Of a stretch of 54,639 nt of DNA, positions 1 through 12,000 are shown piece after piece (within the stretch, counting starts at the first letter, position 1; every line of letters starts with the position of its first letter). Origin of the DNA: Lingula anatina. Taxonomy: Eukaryota; Brachiopoda; Lingulata; Lingulida; Lingulidae. The position numbers and the translations under genes were made by a program. The stretch lies in contig NW_019775739.1 in the NCBI RefSeq assembly GCF_001039355.2, positions 17,425-72,063 of the forward strand. The letters are read 5' to 3'. The notes under the pieces were generated by a model that did no database searches, was not told where the DNA came from, and was given only the letters and a program-made list of their open reading frames with translations.

Positions 1-1461
1 TCATTCAATTTCTTTAAGTCAATTTTACCATGTCCATCAGATAGTGTACATGAGCAGCTGTCTGTACTGGTACACGTTAGTTCCTGAGAAAAGGCAATTT
101 GGATAACGAGCCAAAGACACCCATGCAAGCTTTTCCACTTCACTTTCATGTTTACACCGGAAGTGAGTCATTTCAGTCCGCAGTTTTATTTTTTCGGAAA
201 ATAAATGAATAAATGGAATTAACTGAAATTTATCATTGACATATACATTACTTATTTAAATATGATACCAGGGTGTAATGTATACGTTTTTATTATTGTT
301 CACTTATTTCTCTTATGTTAAGGTCAAACTTTTACTGCGACTTGTAAGGAGCTAGTAAGGAGAACTGAAGTTTGATATATAAAATAAATGCAAATAAATA
401 TTCGCAAGGGTTCGCATTAACTGCTGATAAGGTAAATAGTTCATATTGTAAGAAGAGCAAACGATTTTTTGCTTTTTAAAATGCAAATTATGTGTAATTT
501 TATCTTTCCTTTAGTATTGTATCCTTTCGGGCATTATGGTGGTTCTTTGTGTTTCAACAAGGTCATGGACGTCGAGTTGTCAACAGCATTTTGCCCGCTA
601 CAACATCTGTAGATTTATAGATAGCTGATCAGCATAGATCAAAAGTAAGTTGCTGTCTATTACCAGCGTAGAAATATTAAGTCGACATTATGCTTACTGA
701 TTCACAGAACAGTTTCAAATCATACATTTCGTTTGAAAAAGAGTACAGCGTGCCTTATGGTGACCTTGACATAGTCGCCGTTTTGCAGACAGAAATCTAA
801 AAAGTTTTCAGTACAATTAAACGTCTGGTTGGATCTTGTTGACTTAAATATGGAATGAAGATTTATACATTTTGGGCACGAATGGGGGAAAACAAGGTTT
901 GGGATGAAGTCGGAGATTTGGTTTACCGCCTAAAATTCTACGTTTTCAAGATGGCTGTCCTTGACCTATTTAGGGTTGACAGGATAGTGCAGTTCGTGTT
1001 TACAGTTTGACAGCAGAATTTATTTGGAAGTTTCTTTAACTCTTCAATCATTAACAGCATGCTATTTAATCAATTTTATTGGATGTATTAATTATTACTT
1101 GGCCCGAAAAGAGTACATCCTATGATTTAAACGGGAATTTAAAAAAGGGGAGCAGTTTATAATTATGTGTAACTCGATCATTTTCCTGAAAAAAAAAAAA
1201 AATAAATAAAATCCCTGTCAAGTGAGGATGGTGATTGTGTCATCGAAAATGTGATTTTTGCAGTAATTTGTTAAATTTCCTTGTGCTTCAGCAGCATTTG
1301 TTTAATTTTATTAATTAAAATATACCATTGTTTTGGTTTGTGAACTGAATGGGTGGTTTTGTAGAGAGACTGAGTTAAAGTGTGATTGCCAAGGCATACA
1401 TAATATAAAATACAAATACCCTTTTCAATAAACTGCATACTTCAATCGTTTCTATTTATAG
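1..1461. other. Upstream non-coding region of the nuclear receptor gene
   Basis: No open frame here resembles a protein. The stretch is AT-rich with a short poly-A run near 1189-1200. A splice acceptor (tctatttatag) at about 1451-1461 lies just before the first coding ATG at 1471. This suggests that at least one untranslated exon, and the promoter, lie further upstream in this region or outside the window. I could not place a transcription start. Confidence 0.5.
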
Positions 1462-1470
1462 ATTTTCAGT

Positions 1471-4400
1471 ATGAGTGAAGACACAGATGTTGGCATATCC
1501 CCTGTGTTGCTACAGGCAGTGACAGAAAAGCTAGCCACATCTACAAACCACCACATAAACCACACAGACACCGTCATAACAACAGCAGCAGGCAACCTGT
1601 CCTCAGACCCAGGGGGCGGATACATGGTGGCTTCCTCAGACCTCCTGGAGACAGCCAGCCACGAGGTGGGAGTCGAAGGCGGAGTTCAGGAGCAAATAGT
1701 AGAGGAGGGAGGCCACGAAGACGGGATACATGAACGTGTGGTGTACCTCGATCACGGCCCAGAGGGACAGGAGGAGGTGATCGTGATGGACAGGCATGAG
1801 AACAATGGGGTTGATGAGGTCGCGGAGCAAGTGGTCGAGACGCAAGACGGTGACAATCAGACCAGGATTGTGTTGGAACAAAAGAGTGGACAGAGACTGG
1901 TGATCAGAGTGGAACCTAATGGTGACAGTGGCGACACCCAGGCAGGGGTGGCCAGGCAACAGATTATTAACGTTCAGGGGGATTTTGATGTTGGTAAAGT
2001 TCTGGCAGCTATTGCAAACCACCATGCTAAGAGTCAAGGCGAGAGTGAAAACCAGGCCGAGGCGCCGATTATACTGATAGCCAACTCCCAGGAGGAACAA
2101 CAGCTGTCCGGGGGTGACATTCCTGTGGCCACCACGGAGACGATAGTTGACATGGCAGGTTATGAAGATGGGTCGAGGAAGAGAGCAATGTATACAATTA
2201 ACCAGGATGGAACTCCTAGCAAAATGAGAATCATTGAATTGTCCAACGTGGCCTCCCATATCATTAACAGTTCATCCCCTGCTACAGCTCAGTCCCCGCA
2301 GCAATCCACAATGGCAGCTATGTTAGAGAAATATGCAGACAAAGGACCATGTCCTATTTGCGGGGACAGAGTTTCAGGTGTGTAGAGTGGACCTATGGGA
2401 AAAAGATTGTTTTCTTGTCATTGTTTGCTGTGCTACATTGGGTTCTACAAATTAACTGCACATTTCTACAATATTTTCTCTTAAAGAAGGAATCAGATGG
2501 AACTAGTTTATGCAAATACTGCTACACATGTACTTTTACTACTGTTTACTACTTTGACAGAAAATTTAAGCCTTTATGATGATATATGCCATGTTTGTTA
2601 GACAGTTGCTGTTATACAGAAGTAAAGTGTGTACCATCAACTTATTTGATTGCAATACCTCTTGTTGTTCTAGGGTTCCACTACGGTATTTATACATGTG
2701 AAAGTTGCAAAGGTTTCTTCAAGAGGACGGTGCAGAACAAGAAGGATTTTTCTTGTCATCGGAATGGGGACTGCGATGTCAATGTGATGAACAGAAAAAA
2801 GTGTCCGTCTTGCAGGTTTAAGAAATGTCTGGAGGGCGGCATGAGGCTGGAAGGTATGGAGAGGAATTTCAATATTTCAGTAGTTGTCTGAAAGATTAGA
2901 TGAAGATAATTGATTCATAAATAAAGGTTAAAATGTTACGTGCTTTGAAATTTGTTAAAAAATTTAAAATGGAAAAAATGTGTGGATATTTTTTTTTAAT
3001 TCGTAACTTAATCTGTAGTAAAAAAAGGAAAAATTTATTTTAAATAAAAAAAATCAGATCATCTAAATAACTACAAATCTTAAAGATTTGTATCAAGATG
3101 TTTGGATATATCCAAGAATTTTATAAAATTGACATCTGCCTCAGGAAAACTGTGTGTGAACAACAATAACAGTTAATATACACTTATATGTGTATACATG
3201 ATATGTGGGAAAGTAAAATGAGGGTAAATATGTGTATTGTGCTGGTAGCTGATCAAAATCTGTTATGATAAAATTACACTGCAGCTAAATGGCAGTGGGC
3301 TTTATAATGCAGTTATGTAGGTTCCATAGCATGACCTTGGTAACCAATTTCACAGGTTTGAAATGAAATAGCATAGATCTACCTCTGGGCTTAATTTTAT
3401 GAAACATTTTCTCATTAAGGCATTTGGATTGCAGGACATTTTGATAGCTCTGTCACTGCAGATATTAAAGGAACCCATGGTTATGTCAATAAAGTATAAA
3501 GTTTCAGTTATAACTAGTTAATTGCGATGATAACTAGTCAATAAGTTGATCAGGTTTTCTTTGCAGTTTCTTGCTTTGAAACGTAAAGAGACACTTTGTT
3601 TTTTTACGTCATGATTAATCTGATAACTTTATTTTCCATCCCCAGCCATACGAGTAGATCGTACCAGAGGAGGCAGAAGCTCGTACAGTTCACCCGGAAG
3701 TCTCACTTCATCACCGTCAAATCTTCAACTGACGCCTTTACGGACGCCCCCCAATGCACAAACAGCCAGTGCCAACCCGAGCTTGGTGGCCATCTTAAAT
3801 CGTCCCTTGGGCTCCACTCTCAAGTCTCCCAGTGCTGTGGTCCCCGTGCTCCCCTCCATAGTGACTGAGATCATGAATGTGGAGTCCCTACTGTCTGACG
3901 AGGAACCTGTGGCCGCGTGTTGTCAGGATAGGATGACTGCCTCAGACAGAGACCAGTACAACTCCCTACTTCACCTAGCTGACCACAGGTTGTATAAAAT
4001 AGTGCGATGGGCAAGGAATCTCCCCGATTTTGCTGGAATAGAGGTATAATATATTCCTTGGAGTTATATGAGGGTTTTTTTTTTTTAATGTATATATGTA
4101 AGTAATCTTGTGGAATAGTTTTTGACAAGTTTATTTGTTTATGGTCATTGACCAGTATTTATGTTCACAAAGTTACCTGTATAATAGTGAACTGTATTGA
4201 ATTCACTGATGAAATATCTTGATTATAATAGTGAACTGTATTGAATTCACTGATGAAATATCTTGACTTTATTAGGTAAAAAAGTCAGGATTTACATTTT
4301 AAAGAATTTTCTTGATTTGCACATCATCTAAAAGGAAAAATAAAACAGTTCCTTGCTTACATGTCATAAGATGCTTTTTTAAAAGCACCTGTGCATTCAG

Positions 4401-5532
4401 CACGCTTTTTCAACTTTTTTTCATCACTTTTATTTATTTTTTTTTTTCAACAGAAATCCATTTTTTTCTTCCATATCATATGTGGCCTCCCATAAGGTTA
4501 AGAAGCCATTTTCTCCTATATCAAAATCATGTCTCGGGGTAGCACTTGAAAAATATAGAAAAATAATCTCCAAGTTTGTGTTTTCAGACCGATGATCAGA
4601 TCTTGATGCTACAGAATGCATGGTCGGAGCTGCTCCTGGTGGGCTGCTGCTGGCGGTCCATTGGCGTTCAGAACCAGCTTCTGTTGTCCAACGGCAAGCT
4701 GATGACCCTAGAGATGGCGCGGGCCATTGAAGTAGAGGAGACGTTTACACGTCTTTTGAACTTAACTCAGCACCTGCGCAGGTTAAAAGTGGATAAGCAT
4801 GAGTATGCCTGCTTCAAGGTGCTAGTGTTAATATCTCCAGGTAGGTGGAGTGCATATTTTTAGTTGGTATGTTTTCAGCAATAGTTGGTCACCATTGTCC
4901 AGTTCTTCCTTTGTTAGGTTCTCAAATGCACTTAAATAAACTGCTATATATTACATCGATATTTGTGTTTAGTTTATGCCGCTATCAAAAGTTCTTAAAT
5001 AGTAGATAGTGAGGAAAACAAGTTTTACTTAATACTCTTCACAGAAACCTTTTATAATAATTAACATGTAAATAGAAAATGCTCTGTTTTCAACTGTTGT
5101 TTGCAACAAAACGCTATAGTTAAAATAGACGTAGTTCAGAATGAATACAAGGTTCATTATTTTTAGCAGCCATACATTTTGCTGGTTCGCAATGTCGTAT
5201 CAAAAGGAATTTTTTATATATGTTATAGTATTTATAAATGTTTTAAACTTTACTTTGTTTCAGATATTGATGGTTTGAAGAATCCAACCAGCATCCGTGA
5301 ATATCAAGACCACATCAACGAGGCTCTCCTCACTTACACCTCTACACACTTCCCAGAAATGCCAACGAAATTTGGCGAACTTCTTCTGCGCATTGGAGAG
5401 CTCACGCAGACTGCAGTCATAGCCAAAGAACAACTGGTCAGGAAGCACATGGCAGGAACAATCCCAACATTCAGTCTGTTAACGGAACTTATCAAAGGAG
5501 ATAGCATCCTCTCAGCAGCTTCTCAACTCTAA
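1471..5532 (+). CDS. NR5B: Nuclear receptor, NR5B (HR39-like) subfamily, 5 coding exons, 668 aa
   Basis: Coding exons are 1471-2377, 2674-2853, 3646-4043, 4588-4840 and 5264-5532; all junctions are GT-AG and the 2,007 coding nt close in frame. Residues 1-293 form an acidic, low-complexity A/B region. The zinc-finger DNA-binding domain (about 294-360) starts with [10 protein letters not shown] and carries the NR5-type P-box [16 protein letters not shown]. It is followed by an FTZ-F1-box-like extension beginning [14 protein letters not shown]. The wording of finger and extension matches Drosophila HR39 more closely than FTZ-F1/SF-1, hence NR5B. The ligand-binding domain (about 445-668) contains LLSDEEP and ends with an AF-2-like helix, LLTELIKG. 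Family knowledge: monomeric nuclear transcription factor binding extended AGGTCA half-sites. Intron 1 splits the DNA-binding domain after the first finger loop; reading through it hits a stop at once. The start is the first ATG after an upstream acceptor. Ligand is unknown. Confidence 0.85.
4180..4267. repeat. 44-bp tandem duplication in nuclear receptor intron 3
   Basis: The unit beginning ataatagtgaactgtattga occurs at 4181 and again at 4225, giving two essentially identical copies with a 44-bp period. It lies inside the intron between 4043 and 4588 and does not touch the splice sites. Confidence 0.85.
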
Positions 5533-8500
5533 AATGGCCATTCTTGATGCCAGACCATTGTTCGGCTGGATCCAAACTGGTATATGTATAGTAATATTAA
5601 ACTATTGGTTGAATATTGATTTATTTTAAAAGATGTTGACTTAAATTTCACCATTAATATTCCTTTTTACATTGATTCAATGCTAAAATTAGAATTAATT
5701 GAGAATGTTTAGCTGGTTATCTAGACTTCAACCATGTCTTCCTTAGTCTATCTTGAACATGGCTAAAAATGACCTTTAAATAACCATTGTTATGACACAT
5801 CTTTGAATATTACAGAGGACATTTCACATCTTATTTATTCTTTGTTTTAATTCATTTGCTTTAATATGGGGACCAAATTCACCTTTTCTGTAAATACATG
5901 ATTGTGGAAATTATTTTAAAAAGGAATCCTAAGTGTTTTTATGTCTGTTTCTAAATTTTTCTTGGGAGCAAATTCCTTAGAAACATTTGAATGGTGTTGT
6001 CTACGTGGCTTGAAATGGTGACGTCAGAGTCCAGTGAATCTCAAATTGTACAGTCTGCTAGGCAATGGAAATAGCAGAGAAGTACCCATTCATTTTCGTG
6101 ACTGAAATAATTTATAATTTAGTCCTCTATGAAATTGCATACTGAAGATTTTTTCTAGAATGACAGTGAATTTACACATAAGTTTTATTGAAAGTAATTC
6201 TCGTGTTAATCTGGTAATAAACATATTTAATGCATCTAGATCTGTATGATGCATAAGATTAAAGTATTGTTAATATTGGAAGGTACGTGCAGGGTCATGT
6301 TCATAGGACCCCCACATAAACCCAAGGATGGAAATTGGGTTTGATAAGAATTTACTGGAAATCTGAGAATCTGTAAAACTTTCAAATTATCTGAACAGCA
6401 ACATCCGTGAAAGCATATTATTGTCTTGCCTCCAAAGCGACTCATATAGGAGTTGCCCAGATTATATTTGGTAGGTAATTTTCCAGATTGGTAATAGTGG
6501 ATGTTTAAAGTTTGGTAGATTTCAAGGTATTTCACCTTTGTATCATTAAGTATCATTGACATTTGACAGATTAATTTATATTTGTCATTTTACTCTTAAT
6601 CTAATGCATCTAATCTTTATCTTTATGCAGGTCTTAATAAAAACATTTAAAAACATTTTATGGTTAATTATTTGAAACAGACTTAATGCCTTCAATATTT
6701 TATTTATTTATTTTTGTAAATTGATAAATTGAATCAATTTATATAACAGCAATGCTAGAATCTTTTCCAATTTGATGGACATATGCTATATATCTGGACA
6801 TTGCCTTCACTTGTTTCTGTCACCACTATGTTTTCTGCAAGTTTTATTGGCTCATTTTGTCCATAAACACTGTAAAGTAAAAACTAATATTGAAGTAGTT
6901 ATTTTTTTCTGAATGTCCACAACATCTTTAGTGTACAATTAAAAATTGATAGTGTTTATACTATTAGCATCATGTAATTTTGCATTAAAATTGGCCAAAA
7001 ACTATTACAGTTTCATTGCTAAATTGGTCCATTTTTGGACTGTTTTTATGCCACCAGTATCACTTTTGTCATTTGCATATCTGTCAATTTGACAGCTTTG
7101 CTGCCTTGTTTATGTTGTAAATTTATTCTGTATTAGTTTGTCCTACTTTCTAGCAGCTCCAGTTGTATGTACAGTGCCATTGATAATGTGTAGAATATAT
7201 TGTACATAGTAACGTGATCAAGAAGTACACTGTTTAAGGTGCACTACATGATAATGGTGTAATAGTTGCCTTATATCACAACTTGTATTAAAGCTTATAA
7301 ATTATCTTTTGTATGAATCTTGTCAGTGTGTAATAAAAAGCTTAAGAAACCGACTTGTTTTGTATATACATATGGGGTTGCATCCCACTGTTTGTAGAAT
7401 TTTTTACTTGGATTCTATCATTTACGTGGGATGCATAGATATGAGGGTTTTTTTTCTTTTTTTTTTTTTTTGTGGAATCGTGGAATTTTAGATTCACTTC
7501 TGATGTGCCCCGAGGCAAACCCCGATTTAGTTCCTCAGTACATTAAGCATTTAATCTCAAATTAAATGTTCAGAGATTTTTTAAGAGGGTGGCTTATGTC
7601 TGGATTAAAGCTGTTTGCTGCTTACAAGGAATTGATATCCCTTATTTGAGAGTTGACATGGCAGCATGACTTAAAATAGAAATTTAATTAATTTTTTGGT
7701 TTTAAGCTGTCTAAGGCATGTCACCTTTAAGGTAGTTCAGTGCAATTTTCAGAGATGTAAGTGGACCTTTAAAATGTGATACCAATTTGCAAACAACAAA
7801 AGTGCACAACTTGTTTGGGGGTGAATAAGGATTTCTAGATAAATCATGCTATTATCTCCAAATTTCACAGAAAAGAAGTGCAACTGAAAGACTTGCATTA
7901 AAAGTTTCAGGTACAGGAACAAACATTAAGTGAAATGTATGATTAAAGATCTCATATTTACCTAGTACGATACTGAAAAAGCCAATATCAATGACCAGCA
8001 AATGAAACTACTTCCTATTAAAATTATCTAATACACATGCAAAAAAAATTAATGTGAAAGCCGACTTGTTGCCTTTTAGTTATATTTATATGACTAAAAC
8101 AATTAGCTGCACACACTTTGTTTGCAAAAAGTTTATTTGATTATATATTTTAAGACATGAAAATATTTTAAAAATTACCCAAGTAAAGAAAGACTGCCAG
8201 GCACATGTATTAAAAGCATTATATCACTATGTCAATAAGTTAGAGACAATAATCAGTGGTTAATGGTGAGTAATCATTTCTTCCTATAACTCCTGATTTG
8301 CAATGCTATGATATTCTTGCAATGCTATGATATTCTCTTTGTTATATGCTTAAAAACATATAACAAAGAGACCATTATCACGTCAATTATCTCTTAACAT
8401 TGGAGTTGAGCCAATCATTTTCTGATATTTATTAAATACACAACCACACTAGATACCAAATGAAAGCCCAAGTCTTGTTTGCAACTGTCCTTGTAGTATA

Positions 8501-9029
8501 CACAGACTACTGAATTTTAATTAACTTCATCAATTCAGTCTATCACCCAGTTTTCCCTTTTTCTCATCATTTCACGTTTTAAAGGCCTTGTTTTAGCTTA
8601 ACATTGTTTGCTCTTACATTTACTTTGTCACATTCTTCACAAACAACCCTGCATATTTACCCAGAGTAAAAAAAAACCATTATTGCACTGTATAAAAATA
8701 TTTACAATATTTTGCTGATGTCTACTCTTGCTTCTATTCTATTCTCTTTCCCTCTTTATATATTTCATATCTAAGTCACTTTTTTTTACTGCTTGTGACC
8801 TTTCAATAGCACTAAATGTCAAGTAGGTGTGGGCATGCATATAATTGTATGTGTTTATGTTCTTTATAATAAATATTACGGAGCATGATTGCCATCCAAA
8901 CATAATTAAAATATCCTCACAATCCCCCATGAACAACTAAAATGTCTGTCTTGTCCTCAAGCAATTTTCACGTCCCAGAAATAATCACAGTCATCTTCAG
9001 TTTTTAATTCTTTCTTGATGTTGTTAGAG
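5533..9029. other. Nuclear receptor 3' UTR and intergenic DNA
   Basis: AT-rich DNA without a convincing coding frame. The first part is probably 3' UTR of the nuclear receptor; candidate AATAAA signals are seen near 6216, 6637 and 7331, and I cannot choose among them. The 3' UTR of the copper transporter on the other strand must occupy the right-hand end. A perfect 14-bp hairpin lies at 8335-8370. Nothing else was recognised. Confidence 0.5.
8300..8370. repeat. Perfect 14-bp inverted repeat beside a short direct repeat
   Basis: The arms ctctttgttatatg (8335-8348) and catataacaaagag (8357-8370) are exact reverse complements separated by 8 nt. Immediately to the left the phrase gcaatgctatgatattctt occurs twice in tandem (about 8300-8337). 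This could be a small palindromic insertion or a structured part of a 3' UTR. Confidence 0.8.
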
Positions 9030-12000
9030 TTAACCAATAGGCTCATAGCTAGTCTGTGAGTGCGTGCCTAGCATGTCATCCTGGTTATTTATTACGTGAG
9101 TGTCAGGCGTATCAGCAGTGGTGATCTTATGCTGAATGGCTCCAAAAATCAAGTATCCCAAAGCACTGCCTGAAATATTGACAAACACCATGTAAGTTGA
9201 CACAGTAACTATGTAATATTTTCTTGTCTTCACAAAAATATTTGACAGAGAATGGCATATTAACAACAAAGAGATCAAAGACTGCTTCAATCAGTTTGTA
9301 AAACAAAATTTATGCAATCATAAAAACATAATAAATCAAAGTCTTCCAAACAGTATCCTTGGAACCATTCCCAGACCCTAACATACTAACTATGGATCGA
9401 TTTTTCTCCATAGAGATTCTCACTAAATTGCTATCAACTTAAGCCGCTTAGATGTCTGTCATGCTCACTGAAGCTGATAGTGGGTAATTAATTATTGTTT
9501 AGCAGCTTCAGTAGGCCTGCCAGACAGCTAAGCCACTGTCCTAGTCTTGTCCACTTACCTATAACCACAGTAACAAACACCCATGCATTATAAGACATGA
9601 CCGCCAGCATGACCACATAAGCTACCACCACTTTGGCCACATGCAGCAAGGACATCCCAATATGATACTTTATCCTGAAGTAACCAATGCACCAATGTTT
9701 TAATATCATGTACCAAATGTGATTGAAAATTCACGTTATATACAAATATGAATTCTTAGGTGAAGTTAAAATTATCCAATAATTTCAAATACACCCAGTA
9801 CATGTATGATTTTTATCTTATGCATCATTTCTGTCAAACAAAATTTTGTCAATACCACATTGCAGTTCTTTAAATGCCACACTGTTCCTAAATTATTTAA
9901 AAATTCATTTTTGAAAACAAAGGAACATTTAACTTTTACAATGACAATTATTTTTGAAGTGAGCATGCCAAGAAACTTTTAAAAATCTTTGTAGGGTAAC
10001 AACATTACAGTTACCTAACGCCACAAGCGTTACATACAATATAAATATTTTCACCTTACCATTTTGCATTATAGCTATGTTGCTATAGAGAGGGATGCTA
10101 TTCCTATTAGATAGTTTTGTTGCTGGGTGACATAAGTTTAATTTTAGTTTATGCATCAAATTGTTATTAATCATCAAATCGATGGTAAACCAGCATAATA
10201 AGCAAATGTGAAGTCATCTTTATCAAATGAAAAAAATTTCACATGCTGCTGTTAGCAAAGGTCAAGTAGTACTTTAAAAAAGAAACTATAAACCAAAAAT
10301 GACAGATTTGTGCATCTAAAATAAGGACTTTCAGAGTTAAAGTATCAAAAGGGGGTCGTAGCAATAGTCCAAAAGTTCAATAGTCGGAAGGTTCATTGGT
10401 CCAAATGTTCACTATAGAAAGAACCTTCAGACCAATGAACCCTTGAAAAAAAATAGATGAAAATGTGATGATTTTTTGGACCAAAGAACCTTCGGACTAT
10501 CAAGACGTCCCAATCAATAGTCAGATGTAAAGTTAAAACTGACAATTAACTCAAGCTGTGTAAATCAGCCAAGAGTCAATTGTCAGCTACGAGAGCAGGG
10601 TGGAAAATAGGATAAGGGTTAATGTTTGTAAGTGTGAGGTTTTCAAAACAATTAATAAAGCACGGGTCCAGGATAGTTCCTTACTTTTTCTGTTTAATAA
10701 GCTTTTCCCCAGATTCAGTTAAGGACTTGCTTTTGCCAATGAGAGGAGAATTTTCACTGATGGGTTCAAGCAACCTTTCTTTGACAGATGCTGGTAACAC
10801 CTTACTCCTATCTCTAAGACTAGCCAACATTCCCATAATTCCCTCCAACATCATGGCAGCAAAGAAGAAAATGAAGATGGTGCCTACAAAACCTTTAAAG
10901 ATAGCAACAATTAAAAAAAAAAAGAAAAAAACTAATGAGAGACAGAGTAGAATCTACTGTAAGGCTTATCCATCAGCATACTTTTTTTCTGAAAGTAATT
11001 TCCCATACTTATTTTGAATAAAAAAAAAACAGTGGTGTATATCTATTCAGGTATTCATAACAGCATTTTGTGTCATCAGGGAATTATGATATTGGTGAGG
11101 TCCTTACTCTCTTTTGAAGGGCCCCGGACAGATACAAGTATCACAGGATTTAAACCTCATCATACAATCGGTTCCATTGAAGTTGGATGCCTTGACAGTT
11201 TGGAGAGTTACAAATAAACACAGCCAATGAAACCCCTCTAACAATAAAATGCCATAAAATGAATGTGATAGGAATAAGTTGAAAAATAAGATGCAAACAA
11301 CAGAGGAAGTGAGAAGCTTTGTAAGCTAAACAATCAAGGCTTTGAAAATCAGTTACTAAAGTTTATGGACTTTCATTTACCCTTTAAAACATCAATCAAG
11401 GAATACATTTGCCTGAATAATATCCATAAACCAAGTAATAAAAATTATCAAAGCAAGCAAAAGCAAAAAAAAAAAAAAATTGTGATGATCAAAACTGTTG
11501 GAAATTCATTTAAAAAAGCACTGGTTAAAGGGCAATCACTTATTTCACTTCAATGAAATTTTATCTGCGGATATTCTACTATGTGTTAGGGTTGAAATAC
11601 GACACTGAATGATCTGCTATAGATGTTAGACAGTGCTATGTAAAAGTCCAAAATACATAAACACTATTTTTCTTACTTTCTTTTTACAATCTGGTCAACA
11701 TTGGTGGGAATAATAAGTGAACGAAGTAACGGTGTGGTCTCTGCAACATTTCTGCTAGTTTTTGCATAAACAAGTGGGCTTAAGTTTGCCCTGTGAGAAA
11801 GGATTGAATGTAATGCTCTTCCTGCTTCTATTAATAGTGCCAGGGCAAAACACACTGCAATAATTACCAGGAAACCTGAATGAGAAAAATATTCATAAAT
11901 GTTAAATGCTGAAATAATCAAATGAAATGTATTGAATACTTTGCTTTTGTATAAGCACACTGGAAGAACAAGGAAAGAAAAAATGCTGGAATTAAAGAAA

